A stretch of 64,000 nucleotides of DNA from positions 9,176,924 through 9,240,923 of the forward strand of contig NC_091023.1 of the NCBI RefSeq assembly GCF_041296385.1, given 5' to 3'. The stretch comes from Aphelocoma coerulescens. Its lineage: Eukaryota; Chordata; Aves; Passeriformes; Corvidae. Of this stretch, positions 42,008 through 53,319 are shown one piece after another. Made by a program: the position numbers and the translations under genes. Each line of letters starts with the position of its first letter. Position 1 is the stretch's first letter. The notes below the pieces were generated by a model that was given only the letters and a program-made list of their open reading frames with translations, had not been told where the DNA came from and did not search any database.

Positions 42008-42939
42008 GAAGCAAGTTATACCTGTAAAGCAAGAAATGGAAAAAACAGGGAATGGAGAGGAACTGGACATTCATGCTTCTCAAGGTGCTGCAGCAACACT
42101 CATCCTGATCACGACTGGTTGTGATAGGTAAGTGATGTTACCTCCTTAGCCAGGTAGTGGATTCTGAAGGGAGTTGGGTGGCCTGAGGGATGTAAATGGT
42201 TTTTCAGCTGATGTTTCTTGAGGTTGGTATCAATTTCATGTCAGCTGAACTGCTCAAGCAGTGCCTATAGAATTCCCTTGTATTTTCTGTTTAGTAGACA
42301 GAAGAGAGCTGCAGAAAAGGATGAGAAGAAGAGGAAAAAAAAAAAGGAAATTAGTTTACTTAATGTAGTCGTATGCTGGAGAAATATATCCATCTAAAAA
42401 GACAACTAAGAACCATAGGTGAGGAACCATATCCTTTATGGCTGCTTTTCATACCCTAATACTGAATTTCACACAGAACAAGCTTGGGAAAAGCCTTTTC
42501 CAGTGCATAGAGGAAGAGGCTCCCTTAAAGCATGAAATACTTCTTGCCCAATTTTCCATCTTGGACAGTAGTAACAATTAAAATCAAGCTTTTCTTGGCT
42601 AGCATGAATCAACAGTGGGCTCGTCTTCCCCTTCTGCAGTCAGCAAGCAGTATTTAATCCCAGGGAATTCGTGTGTTAGCTGGAAATCTGGCATTTTCCC
42701 TATGTGCAGAGCAGAGACTGTCCTCTAGAGAGGTAAATTATAGTGTTTTCCAAGGGAAATTGTTTAGGACTAATTCTTACACATAGTAATAGGGATATGT
42801 ATGTGCTTTAAAACACACTGAGGTCCACATTAAAACAGAAGCCAGGTGACTGATTCATTGCTAAAATTTATGCTATTTCTCGTTTCAGTGGCGTTTCTGG
42901 TAAGTGACAGCACTGGCTTCTAAAGTTTCAAAAAGTAGG

Positions 42940-43500
42940 GAACGCTGGGCTGCGCGGGGTTCGTGGGCAGGGCTGCGCGGTCAGGACAGGTGCGCGGGGT
43001 GCACGAGCAGAGCTGCGCGGAGGAGGGGCGGAGCAAGGGCGGAGCGGCGGGAGGCGCAGGGAGCTCGGCGGCCGCCAGGTGGCGCGGGCGCGCCGCGGCC
43101 CCGCTGACGGGATGGCTGGGGCTGCCCGCAGCAGCGTGCAGCGGGCCCGGGACTCGGGGCCCGGGATGCTGAGAACGGCAGGGCCTCGGCTCCAAGGGGC
43201 GGGAGAGGGTGGGATGCTCCTGAACTTCCGTCCCAGGGTAGCAAGATTTAGGCACGTGCTCGCTCACGCTAAGGCGGAGGGACGGAGTCGTGCCCTCCAG
43301 TGCGTGGCTGCAGAGTGGGTGGTTCGCTGTTCCCCTCCCTCCCCGAGCACGCAGGGGAGGCGGGTGGGATGGGAAGGGACAGCGAGGAAACGAGTTTGTC
43401 CTCCTCCTGCCAGGGGGAGCTGTGGCGCTGGTGGTTGCTCGGGCTTTGAGGAGATAAATGCAGGCTCTGCCTCCCGGATGCCCGGCCTTGGCGTGTTTGT
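42940..43500 (+). promoter_or_regulatory. Second CpG island, probable ACSL3 promoter with non-coding first exon
   Basis: Abrupt rise in GC and CpG with several GC boxes (GGGGCGG near 43,025, GGGCGG near 43,037, GGGGCGGG near 43,197) and three copies of GCTGCGCGG between 42,951 and 43,020. No open frame resembles a known protein. In other amniotes ACSL3, transcribed the same way as MOGAT1, follows MOGAT1 and has non-coding 5' exons, so this is most simply its promoter. The strand and gene are inferred from that order; exon limits cannot be read. An alternative is a lncRNA promoter. Confidence 0.6.
43072..43085 (+). promoter_or_regulatory. CTCF-like motif in the CpG island
   Basis: CCGCCAGGTGGCGC fits the CTCF core CCASYAGRKGGCRS with one mismatch (G for A at position 3). 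Seen by eye; occupancy unknown. Confidence 0.45.
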
Positions 43501-46500
43501 GTTCGGTGCTGAGGAAGGTGCTGCTGCTCGAATGCCTTTATTCACTGCCTGTTTGCCTTCTGCTTCAGTGTTTCACCTGAAAAAAATTCTGTCCACATAT
43601 GACTTTGTAGCCTGACATTTTAATTCCTGAGGCAGGGAGGAGGAAGGAAGACACAAAAAAAAGTAACACAACTGTTGCTGCTCTGGAAGCTATTGAAATA
43701 TAGAACTGCTTTTTGATCTTCAAGAAAAAAAAAAATCTGTGATAAAAATGTTTAATCTTTTAATCTCTTATCTCTTTTGCTTGCAAAATCTAATTTTTTA
43801 GAATACAAACGGCTTAGGTTTCTAATGTAAACAAAGGATTGATGTGATTTATATTTAATTATACCCTTTTTAAAATAATGATTAAATTTTACTGCATCTG
43901 TAAGTCATGTGGAATAAGAAGGGATTTTAAAAATGTGGAAGTTTAGTGTCCCGTGCCCTGACTCTCAGCCAGTGGCAGACCACCTTATCACATATTCTGT
44001 CATTATTACTTCCATCAAAGTTTTATCAGCCACAAACCAGAAAGAGAAAAGTTGGTACTTTGACCATAAAATCTGCTGAGGTGGAAAATATTTGTTTAAC
44101 TGTCATGTAATGCATGAGTTGAGAAAATGGATGTTATTACTGTAGCTGGGTTACCAATGGTGTCGTGTGAAATGCTGTACTCCTGGCTACCTCTTACAAA
44201 TCAAGACAATCTATATTATTTCAATCTTTAGAGCAGGAAAACTTGAAACCCTGAAATACAACATGCCATTAATTTTTGGGATGTGCCATCTGAATACACT
44301 GTATTTGCACTCTTCCAGGGAATAAGCAGGCCCTAAACACACATTGCTGCCAAGGGGCATTTTACCTGAGTAATGGCTGTAAATTAATCCTATTAGATTG
44401 GACTCAAGTTGTGAGAAGTGGAAGTTACCAGTAAGGCCTCCCTCCACTTTTCCACCTTCTCCTGGCTGGAGGGATGATGGGCCTTTCAAACTGGATGTTT
44501 TTCTGTGACCTATTGGTGCTTATTTTGAAGGAAACATGTATTAGGGTTTTTTGTTTAATATGTAAGTAGTGTCTAGTGGCTTGACTTCACTATGGCTCAC
44601 GTCTTGATGTAAGGATGTCTTTTGTGGATCTGTCCTCTGGAACTTAAAATTTTTCATCTGAAGATGCAGAAGTGGGGCACGGGGTCAAAGCTCACAATTT
44701 CCTCTTGAAATGAGGGGGGTGATACCCTCTTCAACCTTGCCTTGGTTTTCATATCCAGCTTTTGTGCCCAACTGCTCCATCCTGACAGCAACTGGGGAAC
44801 AGCACAGTTTCTGTTCCCAGCACTGGTCAGCATCTCCTTGCCCTGAGGAGAGTGGTTTCCCTGTGGAAGGGCCAGCCCTGTTACATCAACTGCTCTCCCA
44901 ACAGTAGCTGACAGCACTAATCTGCATTACATGGGATTAAACAGGCACGGTAATTAACTTGCATAAGCGCTTTAGCAACTTTTGGCCTTGATTTGCAGCC
45001 TGTCCTGTATATGTGGTGCAGGGCCTCTATAGGCCGGGCACAGCATGGGGGGGAAGCTGGGGAGAGGCAAACAAAGCTGAAATTTCAGCTGCCAACAGTG
45101 TGCAGGCGACAGGAAGCACACAAGGTGACAATGAAATAGCTGTTGTCATTTTTTCAGGAGTCAAGGTGTGCTGAATATCATACTGGTGTTGAAAAGGCAG
45201 GATGGGCACTGGTATCCATAGCTCTCACTGAATCCACACAACTGTGGAAGAAATGGCTCCATTTCTAGTCCTATGTTGTGTTATTCCTATGTGAGAAGTG
45301 AATCTGTACCTAGGAATTTACTCCTTCAGTTTTATAGTTTTTATTCATCAGGAATCATACCTTTAACTAATTCTTATTGCTGTGCTTGGGAGATTCTGTT
45401 CAAGTGTGCAACCCTAAGCTGAACCAAAATGTAGATATGTCCATAATCTCCACTATCCTTGGGTGCTGGATTCTGCTAAGTGACCAAATGTCTAAAGACT
45501 TTAAGGCATCCATCCCAAGAAGTACTACAGAAATAAGTCCAAAGCAATGTGTCTTTTCTCTTCACTCTTAAATATATCTGATGCAGCCAATTCAGATCTG
45601 CTTTGAATCAGAGGAACAGCAGGGAAGGCTGAAGTGCATTGGCCTGCAGCAATTTCTCTTTCTTTGAAAACAGATGGTACCAGGGGAAAGGTCTCAAAGT
45701 CAGCAGGAAAACTTGAGAATATTTCACTTTCCCACTATACAGTGTGTTATCCTGGGTCTCATGTGTGAAGCTTGTTTCACTTTTGCATGAAATAAAAGTA
45801 AGGAGTCACCACCACGTCCGCTGAAATTTGTACACCTTGAGGAAAAAGGGTTTATCCAGTCTGACTCGAAGACCATGTGGGTTTCTTGTTTGTTTGACTT
45901 GCAGACTCAGGGTCCTCTTGCAAACCTCTCAGGAATGTGTTTTCAAGACCTTTTTGCCTTTCTGGGTGTTTTGTCTTCAGACATTTCAGAGCAAAGCACT
46001 GAAAGTTTTCTCATCACCCAGATAGTCCCACAGCAGTGCAGATGCCTTAGGAACTATTGAGAAATATGTGCTGCTGAAGTAAACAGAACCCTTAGGTATG
46101 ATGGACCTCAGAGTAGTGTCACAAACCCTGTGGGCATGAAGCACTTCAGACAGGCATTCAGTCTTGAAAACCTGCAGTAATCTTGGGAGAAGTTACTCCC
46201 AATGAATAATCAGCTCAAGAGCTGATCATTCATTATTATTAATCACCACTTACATGTGCTGAACAATTTGCCTGAAGCATGTGAAAGCAAATACAAAAGG
46301 GAAAATTGTCCTGTCCTTTTAGCCAGGTAACAGTAGGTCTGGCCCAGTAGTCTAAACACGGTCTAGAAGTCAGGACAGTGGGTTGGCAAACAGGGAACAA
46401 GTTCACAAAGGACTAACCATTTTGTAATTAACAAATCAGAGTTCATTAACTGATTGCCTTGGAACTGGAAACAGGCTCTCATCCTTTGTAGCTGGGTTAA

Positions 46501-48970
46501 ATTCTATGGCACAGCATGATTACTGCTTCCCAGGTACCTACTGCTGCAAACTGCTGGAAGTTCATAGCCAGACCCTAAATCCTGCTGGCACTCACTGGCA
46601 GGTCACAGCCTGTGTCACAGGCTGCTTCCCCGGGGCACCTGGAACCACTTCTAAGAACCAGTCTGTACAAACACTGGTGTACAAAGTAGAAGAGAATAAG
46701 GTATTTTAGTGGCTGATTTTGCTTGTCTCTCAAAATCCAGTGCTGAAACCCTGACCCTCACTGCAGGGTGAGCAGTCCTACCTGGAGTATCTTGAGAAGC
46801 TCATGCCCATCTGAAGAAAACCACTCATGGGTGTGAAATGCTCTGATTCTTGTCTCAGTCTGGGCATGCTGTCAGTGGAGGTAAAACTAGTAAGTGATAT
46901 TATCATCAATTTGGACCTTCTTTTCTGAGCACTGAAATTTACTTTCATAAAAGGGAGAGTTTCTAGATTCCTTTTTTAGACAATAATTTTTGTTTTAAAA
47001 GCTGGTATAAACTCTGTATATGCTCTTATAAGAGATGGAAAAATTAAATGGACACATTTGCAGTGAATCCATTAGTAAAACACAAAATACAAGAAAATGA
47101 TCCACACTTGAAAGAACAAAACCAAAAGTATTAGGATAATAACATTAAATGACTTTGAAGTTCAACTGATTGTTTTAGAACTGGAATCCTAAACCCCATG
47201 TCTTGTTTCTACAAGAATCTGTTCACTTGATTTTGTTTGATGATAGCCTGGCACTCTAAACCTTTGGGAAAAACATAACTGGTTTGGATACCTGCATGGA
47301 AATTACCAGTTCTAAAACTGTTTATCACACTATTTGTCTTAAGTATTTCATGGTGGCAGGTGAATAATAATGATGACCTGCTTTATATTTGTATGGCATT
47401 ATTACAAATTTTGCTAATATATGTGATGGATCCTTTTCAGTATTGGAAGGATGTTCTTCTAATATTGCTCGACTGTATTGCTGTTTGCTGTCTAGGATTT
47501 CACAGTGCAGGATGGTAAGAGCTAGAAAATATAGAGAAGACCATGAAATTGATTCTTTCCCTGTGAAATTGCTAATCACATGCCATTGCAGTTTTTACAC
47601 AGTTGCTTAAAAAACATCTGATTCTGCTTCCAACGAAGATTCGTATTACAGGAGCCCTGTGACACCTTCTGATATAAATACAATTTCTTTGCTTAAGGCA
47701 GAGTGGTATTTGTGAAAGGGCATCCTTTCAGCTGTGTGCTGAGATTTCAGGTGCTCCTCAAAGGCCATGTTGGGTACAATGTCTTCTGCTTCATTCACAA
47801 TTCCTGTTCAGCTTGCTGCCACTCCTGACCCATCTACGCAACAGGAGGGCTGCTCTGCCCTGTGGTGGTTGAGGAGAGGTCAGGCATGGCCTCCCTAGCT
47901 TGGCCTGACTACAAAGGCCTCTGGATTGCCCTTGCCATGGTGGTGTCCCACTGGAGTCACTTGCGGCTCCCATCAGTGGGTGGAGTGGGAATGGGGCTGA
48001 GGCACTGACATCAATGGGAAGTGGTCTCAGTGGGCTCTGGAGACTGATTGGCTTTACTTAATCTGGGAGAAGGCAAAACCAGCTGTCATTTGGCAGTGCA
48101 GAAGGACAGCTGTGCTTTTAATCACTTGCATTAAAAATATATATGAAAATTAATTGGCAAATAGTGTACAACTGTCCCCAGTCGTGGTTCCTGGGCTCCA
48201 CTGTGGCCACCTGCTGGCTTGTCCCCTATCTAGCCCTGGCTGCAGAGGAGGATTTGATTCCTTCTCTTCCTTACAGTTTTAAGCTATACCCTTGATTGCA
48301 CATAACAACTGCACTCTTGGCCACTGTCCAGAGTTGTAACCTTGTTGCCAGAATTTATTAAAAAAGCCCCAGCCGGCCCTTTGTATCACTTAATCTTTTC
48401 TCTGATCATGAACAGTACAGAGGTACCTTTGTAATGCACCAGCACTGACATTTGATGTAATGCCAGTGCTGCTATGGGCTTTCATTATTACTTGGGATAA
48501 CCTTCAATTTAATTTTCAACAGGAAAAATAGCTTTCTATTATGTGTTCACTGGCACAATATATTTGAATTTATCAGGTATTGAAATAAGCAGTATTGTTA
48601 AAAAAACAGTCTCAGCTTAGGTACAACATGATTTCTCTATAGCATAGTCAGCTAAATCTCCTATTCTAATAATTTATAAACATTTGAAATACAAAGAATT
48701 AGAACATGATGCCCAGGTCCTGTTAATGTTTGAAAAAGGATGTGTAGCCACCCCTGATTTTGGATTAGGGGATTGCAGCAAAGGAGCTACAATGGACGGG
48801 AGATGTAAAAACTTAATGAGTAAATAAGTAGTTCTACATGCATGTTTGTGCATGTATATAATAAAATCACAGAACTTTCTGTAACTGGTTTCCACTCTGT
48901 AGTGGTTTGGTCTAAAATACTCATTACTGTTTATCTTCTGTGAGATAAGAATTAGGAGAAATGCAAAGCA
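43501..48970. other. Probable ACSL3 first intron or intergenic DNA
   Basis: 5.5 kb without a recognisable coding exon, ERV or RNA gene. I looked for the ACSL3 N-terminal coding exon and did not find it. Confidence 0.65.
48206..48217 (-). promoter_or_regulatory. CTCF-like motif, minus orientation
   Basis: On the minus strand CCAGCAGGTGGC matches the 12-base CTCF core exactly; the following base departs from consensus. It faces the motif at 43,072. Confidence 0.4.
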
Positions 48971-48974
48971 GGCA

Positions 48975-50200
48975 CCAACTTGAATGAATATAAAGAAGTT
49001 TATTAACAGACCTAAAAGAAGAAAAGAAAAAAAAAATATACCACCTTCAGAACTCTCCTCCTCCCCCCACCTTCCTCCCTTCTCCCACTGACAATGTAAA
49101 GACAACCCTTAAGATGTTCAGTCTGTTTACCACTTCCATAATAACCTTGTTCAGTCCATTTAGAAAGAGAAGTCTCTTCTTGCTCGTGCTATGAAAACAG
49201 TATCACACCGAGACAGCCACCCACTTCCAAATATTGTTCAGTCCATTTAGGAAGAGGAGTCTCTCTGCTTGTGATGTGAGTCCCTTCCCCCGACTTGCAG
49301 CTTTTCCCGCAACTGCTTTCAAGGGTCCACTCTTGAAAGTTTTTTGGGGTACAATTTTAAGGTTGAGCTGTTCAGACACAAAGAAACAGAGGCCCTTCTC
49401 CTTCCCTGGGAGCAAAGGGTCTTCCTCATCTTCATCATTAGAACTATCTCTGGGAGCATCTCTAGGAATTGAGGTTTTTCTCCTTTCCTCTTTGGAGCAA
49501 AAGTCCTCATCTGGTTCATCTGGTTCATCTCTCTCTGTCCAAACTTCTCATGAAATTACAGCTGCGGCAGCATCTGCCTATTGCTTACGAGTTGAACACT
49601 CCACCCCCCATATCTTCATGAAATTACAACAGGATACTCTGATATATCATAGCTTCACAACAGAATTTCAGCTTTAAGCATCTCCTCTCTCTCTTCCCTC
49701 AGGTTTTCAGCTCTTCACAGCAATAAAAGGGTTAATCTCACCTCGGCCTTGCAGCTGGAATGTGGCTTATCGCAGTTGGTCACCTGGCCTCTGCCGGACA
49801 GAGGTGCCGCTTTGCTGAATCTCGGCCGCAGTGGAGGGGGTGGTTCCGAGCCGCTCCGGCTGCCCACAGCAAGGCAGTGGGGGGGGGTTCCATGGCTGGA
49901 ACAGGCCCATGGCTCCAGGCTGGCCGTGGCCCGGCCCGGCCTGGCTGGGCCCACTGGCCCCCGCACGGGGCCCGCAGCCACCTGTGCCAGCGCCGGAAAC
50001 GAGAGAGAGCTTGGGGGGGGGAGTTTTTCTGTTCTTAAATGTGTATCACAGAGGCGGTCACAACTTTAAGTGGCTTAAAGAATTGTCCATATTCAAACTG
50101 GCCAGCTGATAGGTTCTATCAGGTCCCAGAGGAAGCTGTAAGCACCCCTTAGCAAGGACATCCCTTCCGGGACTATGCTTGCTAACCTATGACGCACTCC
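48975..50200 (-). mobile_element. Endogenous retrovirus LTR-like element in antisense (limits approximate)
   Basis: On the minus strand an AATAAA at 49,004-48,999 lies near the left end, and a CpG-rich block (about 49,740-50,020) near the right end would be the promoter side. Two copies of a sequence starting TTGTTCAGTCCATTTAG occur 87 bases apart (49,147 and 49,234). Composition changes sharply from the flanks. The GC-rich block and repeat resemble passerine ERV LTRs, but I cannot name the family or see target-site duplications. It also contains a methionine-free open frame (49,203-49,547 minus). Confidence 0.5.
49147..49320. repeat. Two imperfect tandem copies of an ~87-base unit
   Basis: The first about 35 bases of each copy (from 49,147 and 49,234) agree closely, both reading TTGTTCAGTCCATTTAG then AAGAG and AGTCTCT. 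The remainder diverges. Typical of duplicated blocks in LTRs. Confidence 0.65.
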
Positions 50201-51238
50201 TAATAGCTCTTAGAAATTCTGAATGACGGCTTTTCATATCTTGGGTTCTCTTAATTATCTCATGAAGCACTTAAGTCTAACTTACTGGAGTATAAAGCAG
50301 TCTGAGGGCTGTGATTGCTCTACAATAGCTCAGATCAAATTAATACTGAAGGCAAGGTTTTTATTTATAAGTGTGCCTTAGTTCCATCAGCACTCTCACC
50401 ATCAGTCCCAGGCTTGTTCCATCTTTTTACATGAAGTGCATATCTGGATTCTCAAAACTATTACACTTAGTACAGCAATATTGATGACATTAAGGGGAAC
50501 ACTTCAGAATTTATATATACACAAAATTCACCTGAATTTCTGTTCTGCTTGGATACCTCAAACATTTCCTGATTGATCAGTAATTTCAAACAATCTTTGC
50601 GACAGTGTAAACAGGCACAAAGAACTAGAGAGGGTCTGACAGAGGTTTTCTGATTTTAAGTTTGAAGAGCACAAATCTAAAATCTGACTTCACAGCTGAA
50701 GCCCATGTGTAGTTAGGTGACCTAATGCCATGATTTCAGCTGGTTTCAAATTATTTCCCTCGACTAAAAGCAAGTGAAAGAGGACTGAACAAATTAATTC
50801 AGTGTGACTGATTTGTGGCTTTAATTACATATGATGTAAGGCAATACCAGTCTTGGGCTGTGGCAGCAGGTTGCTGGTATTCTCACTGCTCACCTGCTGC
50901 TCATGCCTCTCCCCCAACGAGGAAACTCCCTTCTGTTTATTCCCTGAGCTGAATCATTTCAGAAATCTGGCTGGGAAGGCAGCCATAGCCAGAGGAGCTG
51001 AGAGGGCTGACTAGGGCTGAGGGCACAGCAGCTGAGCAGGGTCTCTGGGAACCTCCTCACTGGAGGAGAAGCTTGGTGGAGCTGCAGCCTCAGATGTGGG
51101 CCAGGAATGCTGTGAGGACGCTGAAGAGCAACATCATGGATTTCAATAAGACTCGAGAGCCACCTCTGGATCTGCACCCACCTGAACTCCAGAGGTATTT
51201 GGATATAGAGTGAAGTCTTCATCCAACAGATGGCGTAT
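50201..51238. other. DNA between two LTR elements
   Basis: About 1 kb with no recognisable gene; the part after 50,870 is more GC-rich and may belong to a decayed element. Confidence 0.6.
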
Positions 51239-52250
51239 TGGTTTTGCCCGCCTGGTTTTTGGTAGCAGGGGGGCCACAGAGGGGACTCCTGTGAGGAGCT
51301 CCTGTATGTTTCCACCATATCCAGCAGAGCCAATCTCTGATGGCTCTGAAGATGGACATGCTGCTGGCCAAAACTGGGCCAGTGAGAGAGGTTGGTAATA
51401 CCTCTGTGATGACATATTTAAGAAGAAAATAAAAATAAAGTCACACACAGTTTTGGCTTCTAGTCAGAGAAGAGGAGGAGGTGAGAACATGTGAGGGAAA
51501 CAACATGGAGACACCAACGTCAGTGAAGAAGGAGGGGGAGGAGGTGCCCCAGGCGCCGGAGCCGAGAATCCTCTGCAGACCATGGTGCAGCAGCTGTGCC
51601 CCTGCAGCCCATGGGGATCCACGCGGGATGCAGAGATCCACCCGCAGCCCGTGGGGGAGGTGCCCGTGCTGGGGCAGGTGGATGCCTGGAGGAGGCTGTG
51701 ATCCAGTGGCAGACCCGCTGGAGAGAGAGGGCCCTGCTTCCAGGCTGGAGCAGCCTGACCTTGGAGGACTGCACCCCGTAGAAAAAGAGACCCACGGCGC
51801 AGCAGTTTGGGAGGGCTGTGTGCCCATGGGAGGGGCTCAGGCTGCAGCAGGGGTGGTGTGACTGCTGCTCCTGAGAGTGGACCCACGCCAGGGAAGTTCA
51901 CAGAGAACTGTCTCCCGTGGGAGAGACCCCACGGCCTCACAGGGGAAGGACTCCTTTCCCAGAGCAGCTAAAGAGAATCTTGGTGATGAACTGACCAAAC
52001 CCCCAGGCCCTGTCTCCCTGCGCTGTCGGTGGGAAGGAGGGAGGGGCTGGAGGGTGGAAGGTGTTTTAAGGGCTTATTTTACTTCTCATTATCCTCCTCT
52101 GATTCTGTTAGCAATAGATTCACTTTGTAACTTCAAGTTAAGCCTGTTTTGCCCTTAAAGTGTTTTCTCCCAGTCCTTATCTCAACTAATGAAGCCTTTG
52201 TTAATTTTTTTTCCTTTGAATTAATTTTAATAAAGAAGACTCAACAGCAA
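51239..52250 (+). mobile_element. Sense LTR of an ERVL-like passerine retrovirus (3' end truncated)
   Basis: Begins TGGTTTTGCCCGCCTGG and contains the TATA-like CATATTTAAGAAG at 51,409-51,421. A GC-rich block of repeated TGCAGCCC/GTGGGG phrases follows at 51,540-51,900, then the GGGTGGAAGG...CATTATCCTCCTCTG stretch and a T-rich tail with AATAAA at 52,229-52,234. This order matches, from memory, abundant solo LTRs in passerine genomes. The usual 3' terminus (ending in a CCACNACA-like block) is absent; the sequence instead runs into the host-like fragment at about 52,265. Short frames here are not genes. Confidence 0.7.
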
Positions 52251-52264
52251 TTGTTATGAAGGGC

Positions 52265-52715
52265 ACTTGTGGAAGGTTTCTGAAGCGTTCAGCTGCTGTG
52301 CACGCACTTCATGGAGGAGTTCAGGACAGCTCAGCTACTCAGAGCCTGCCCAGGGCAATGGCTTAGTTCTGCTGCACCGAGGTTCTCTGGGCATCACCCC
52401 CAGCCAGCAGCAGCAGCACCACGTTGGAATCCAGCAGGGATGTTGCTGCCCCGGGAACGAGCAGGCACTGGCTGAGGCAGAAAGCTGCATTCCCCACAAT
52501 CAGCTCAATCCCTGACTCCAGCAGCTTCAGCAGCACTTGGAACCTTTTATCCCACTTCACCAGTTCTTCCTGAGCTTGCCTGCTGCTTTTGGTGCAGATG
52601 GAAAGGGTCTTTATGGCACAGCTGGATGTGAGCTGCCCCACAGCTTTCAAGAATTTGAGCATTTTCTTCAGCACTCCTCCTTTCACTACTTCCTCCACTG
52701 CTGAGGGAGATGCTG
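52265..52715 (-). pseudogene. Broken fragment of a host gene, probably TTC12 (armadillo-like C-terminal part)
   Basis: The minus-strand reading has a plausible helical-repeat protein: KKMLKFLKAVGQLTSSCAIK, then an LLKLLESGIELIVGNAAFCL segment, then GDAQRTSVQQN. It resembles the ARM-like C-terminal region of TTC12, a TPR protein of ciliary dynein assembly. Identification is from memory and only moderate; another ARM-repeat protein is possible. The frame is broken by TAA (52,365-52,363), TGA (52,341-52,339) and TGA (52,323-52,321), although recognisable sequence (AIALGRL) continues past the first. No start codon or promoter belongs to it. It lies between an LTR and a retroviral integrase remnant, antisense to both, with no poly(A)/poly(T) tail at its edge. 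Not functional. Confidence 0.6.
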
Positions 52716-53305
52716 GCACCATGGTAGAGGCCACAACTGGCTGGCTGGAAACGTACCCAGTAAAGCATGCTACTGCCAAGAACATGATTTCAGGTATCGA
52801 AAGGTACATTTTGTGGTGACATGGATCCCCAGATAGAATTGAGTCAGACAGCGGGACTCATTTTCAAAATAATCTTTTAAACTCCTGGGCAAAGAGGCAT
52901 GGCATTAAGTGGATATATCACATTCCCTATCATCCACAGGCCTCTAGGAAGATTAAAAGATATAATGGACTGCTGAAAAGTATGTTAAGGGCATTAGGTA
53001 ATGGGACATGGAAGCCCTGTGATGCGAACTTGGCAGAAGCCACTTGACTAGTCAATACTAGGGGATCTGCTAACTGCCCTGGTCCCACCCAAACTAAGCC
53101 CTTAGACACTGTGGAAGGAGACAAGGTCCCTGCATTACACACAGGGAAGTGACTGGGGAAGTCAGTGTGGATTTCTTCCCCCATGGGAAAAAGCAAACCC
53201 ATTCGTGGGATTGTCTTTGCCCAAGGACCTGGGTGTACCTAGTGGGTGATGTGGGAGGATGGGGAGACCCGGTGCATGCCTCAAGAAGATTTAACCTTGA
53301 GGTAA
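52716..53305 (+). mobile_element. Endogenous retrovirus pol remnant: integrase core to C-terminus, inactive
   Basis: One plus-strand frame runs from about 52,716 to TAA at 53,303-53,305 and reads as retroviral integrase: VEATTGWLETYP, then ESDSGTHF with the second catalytic Asp, then HIPYHPQ. The residue 36 positions after that Asp, normally the catalytic Glu, is Lys. The region with the first catalytic Asp is missing because the fragment starts too late. Four stops interrupt the frame: TGA 52,817-52,819, TGA 53,045-53,047, TGA 53,150-53,152 and TAG 53,240-53,242. The frame itself never shifts, so decay has been by substitution. It leads into the LTR that follows, as expected for the 3' end of a provirus. 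Confidence 0.8.
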
Positions 53306-53319
53306 GAATAACCTATAAT

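Larger units (their letters stand above)
37685..42890. other. MOGAT1 3' flank and intergenic DNA
   Basis: 5.2 kb with no recognised exon. It holds a (TTTG)n run at about 41,696-41,716, an A17 tract at 41,991-42,007, an A/C-rich stretch at about 40,318-40,360, and a 204-codon open frame at 41,054-41,668 minus that I cannot support as a gene. Confidence 0.75.

Noticed and set aside
51441..51940. Overlapping frames of 120-160 codons on both strands
   Set aside because: They fall in the GC-rich body of an LTR, where low stop density opens frames by chance.
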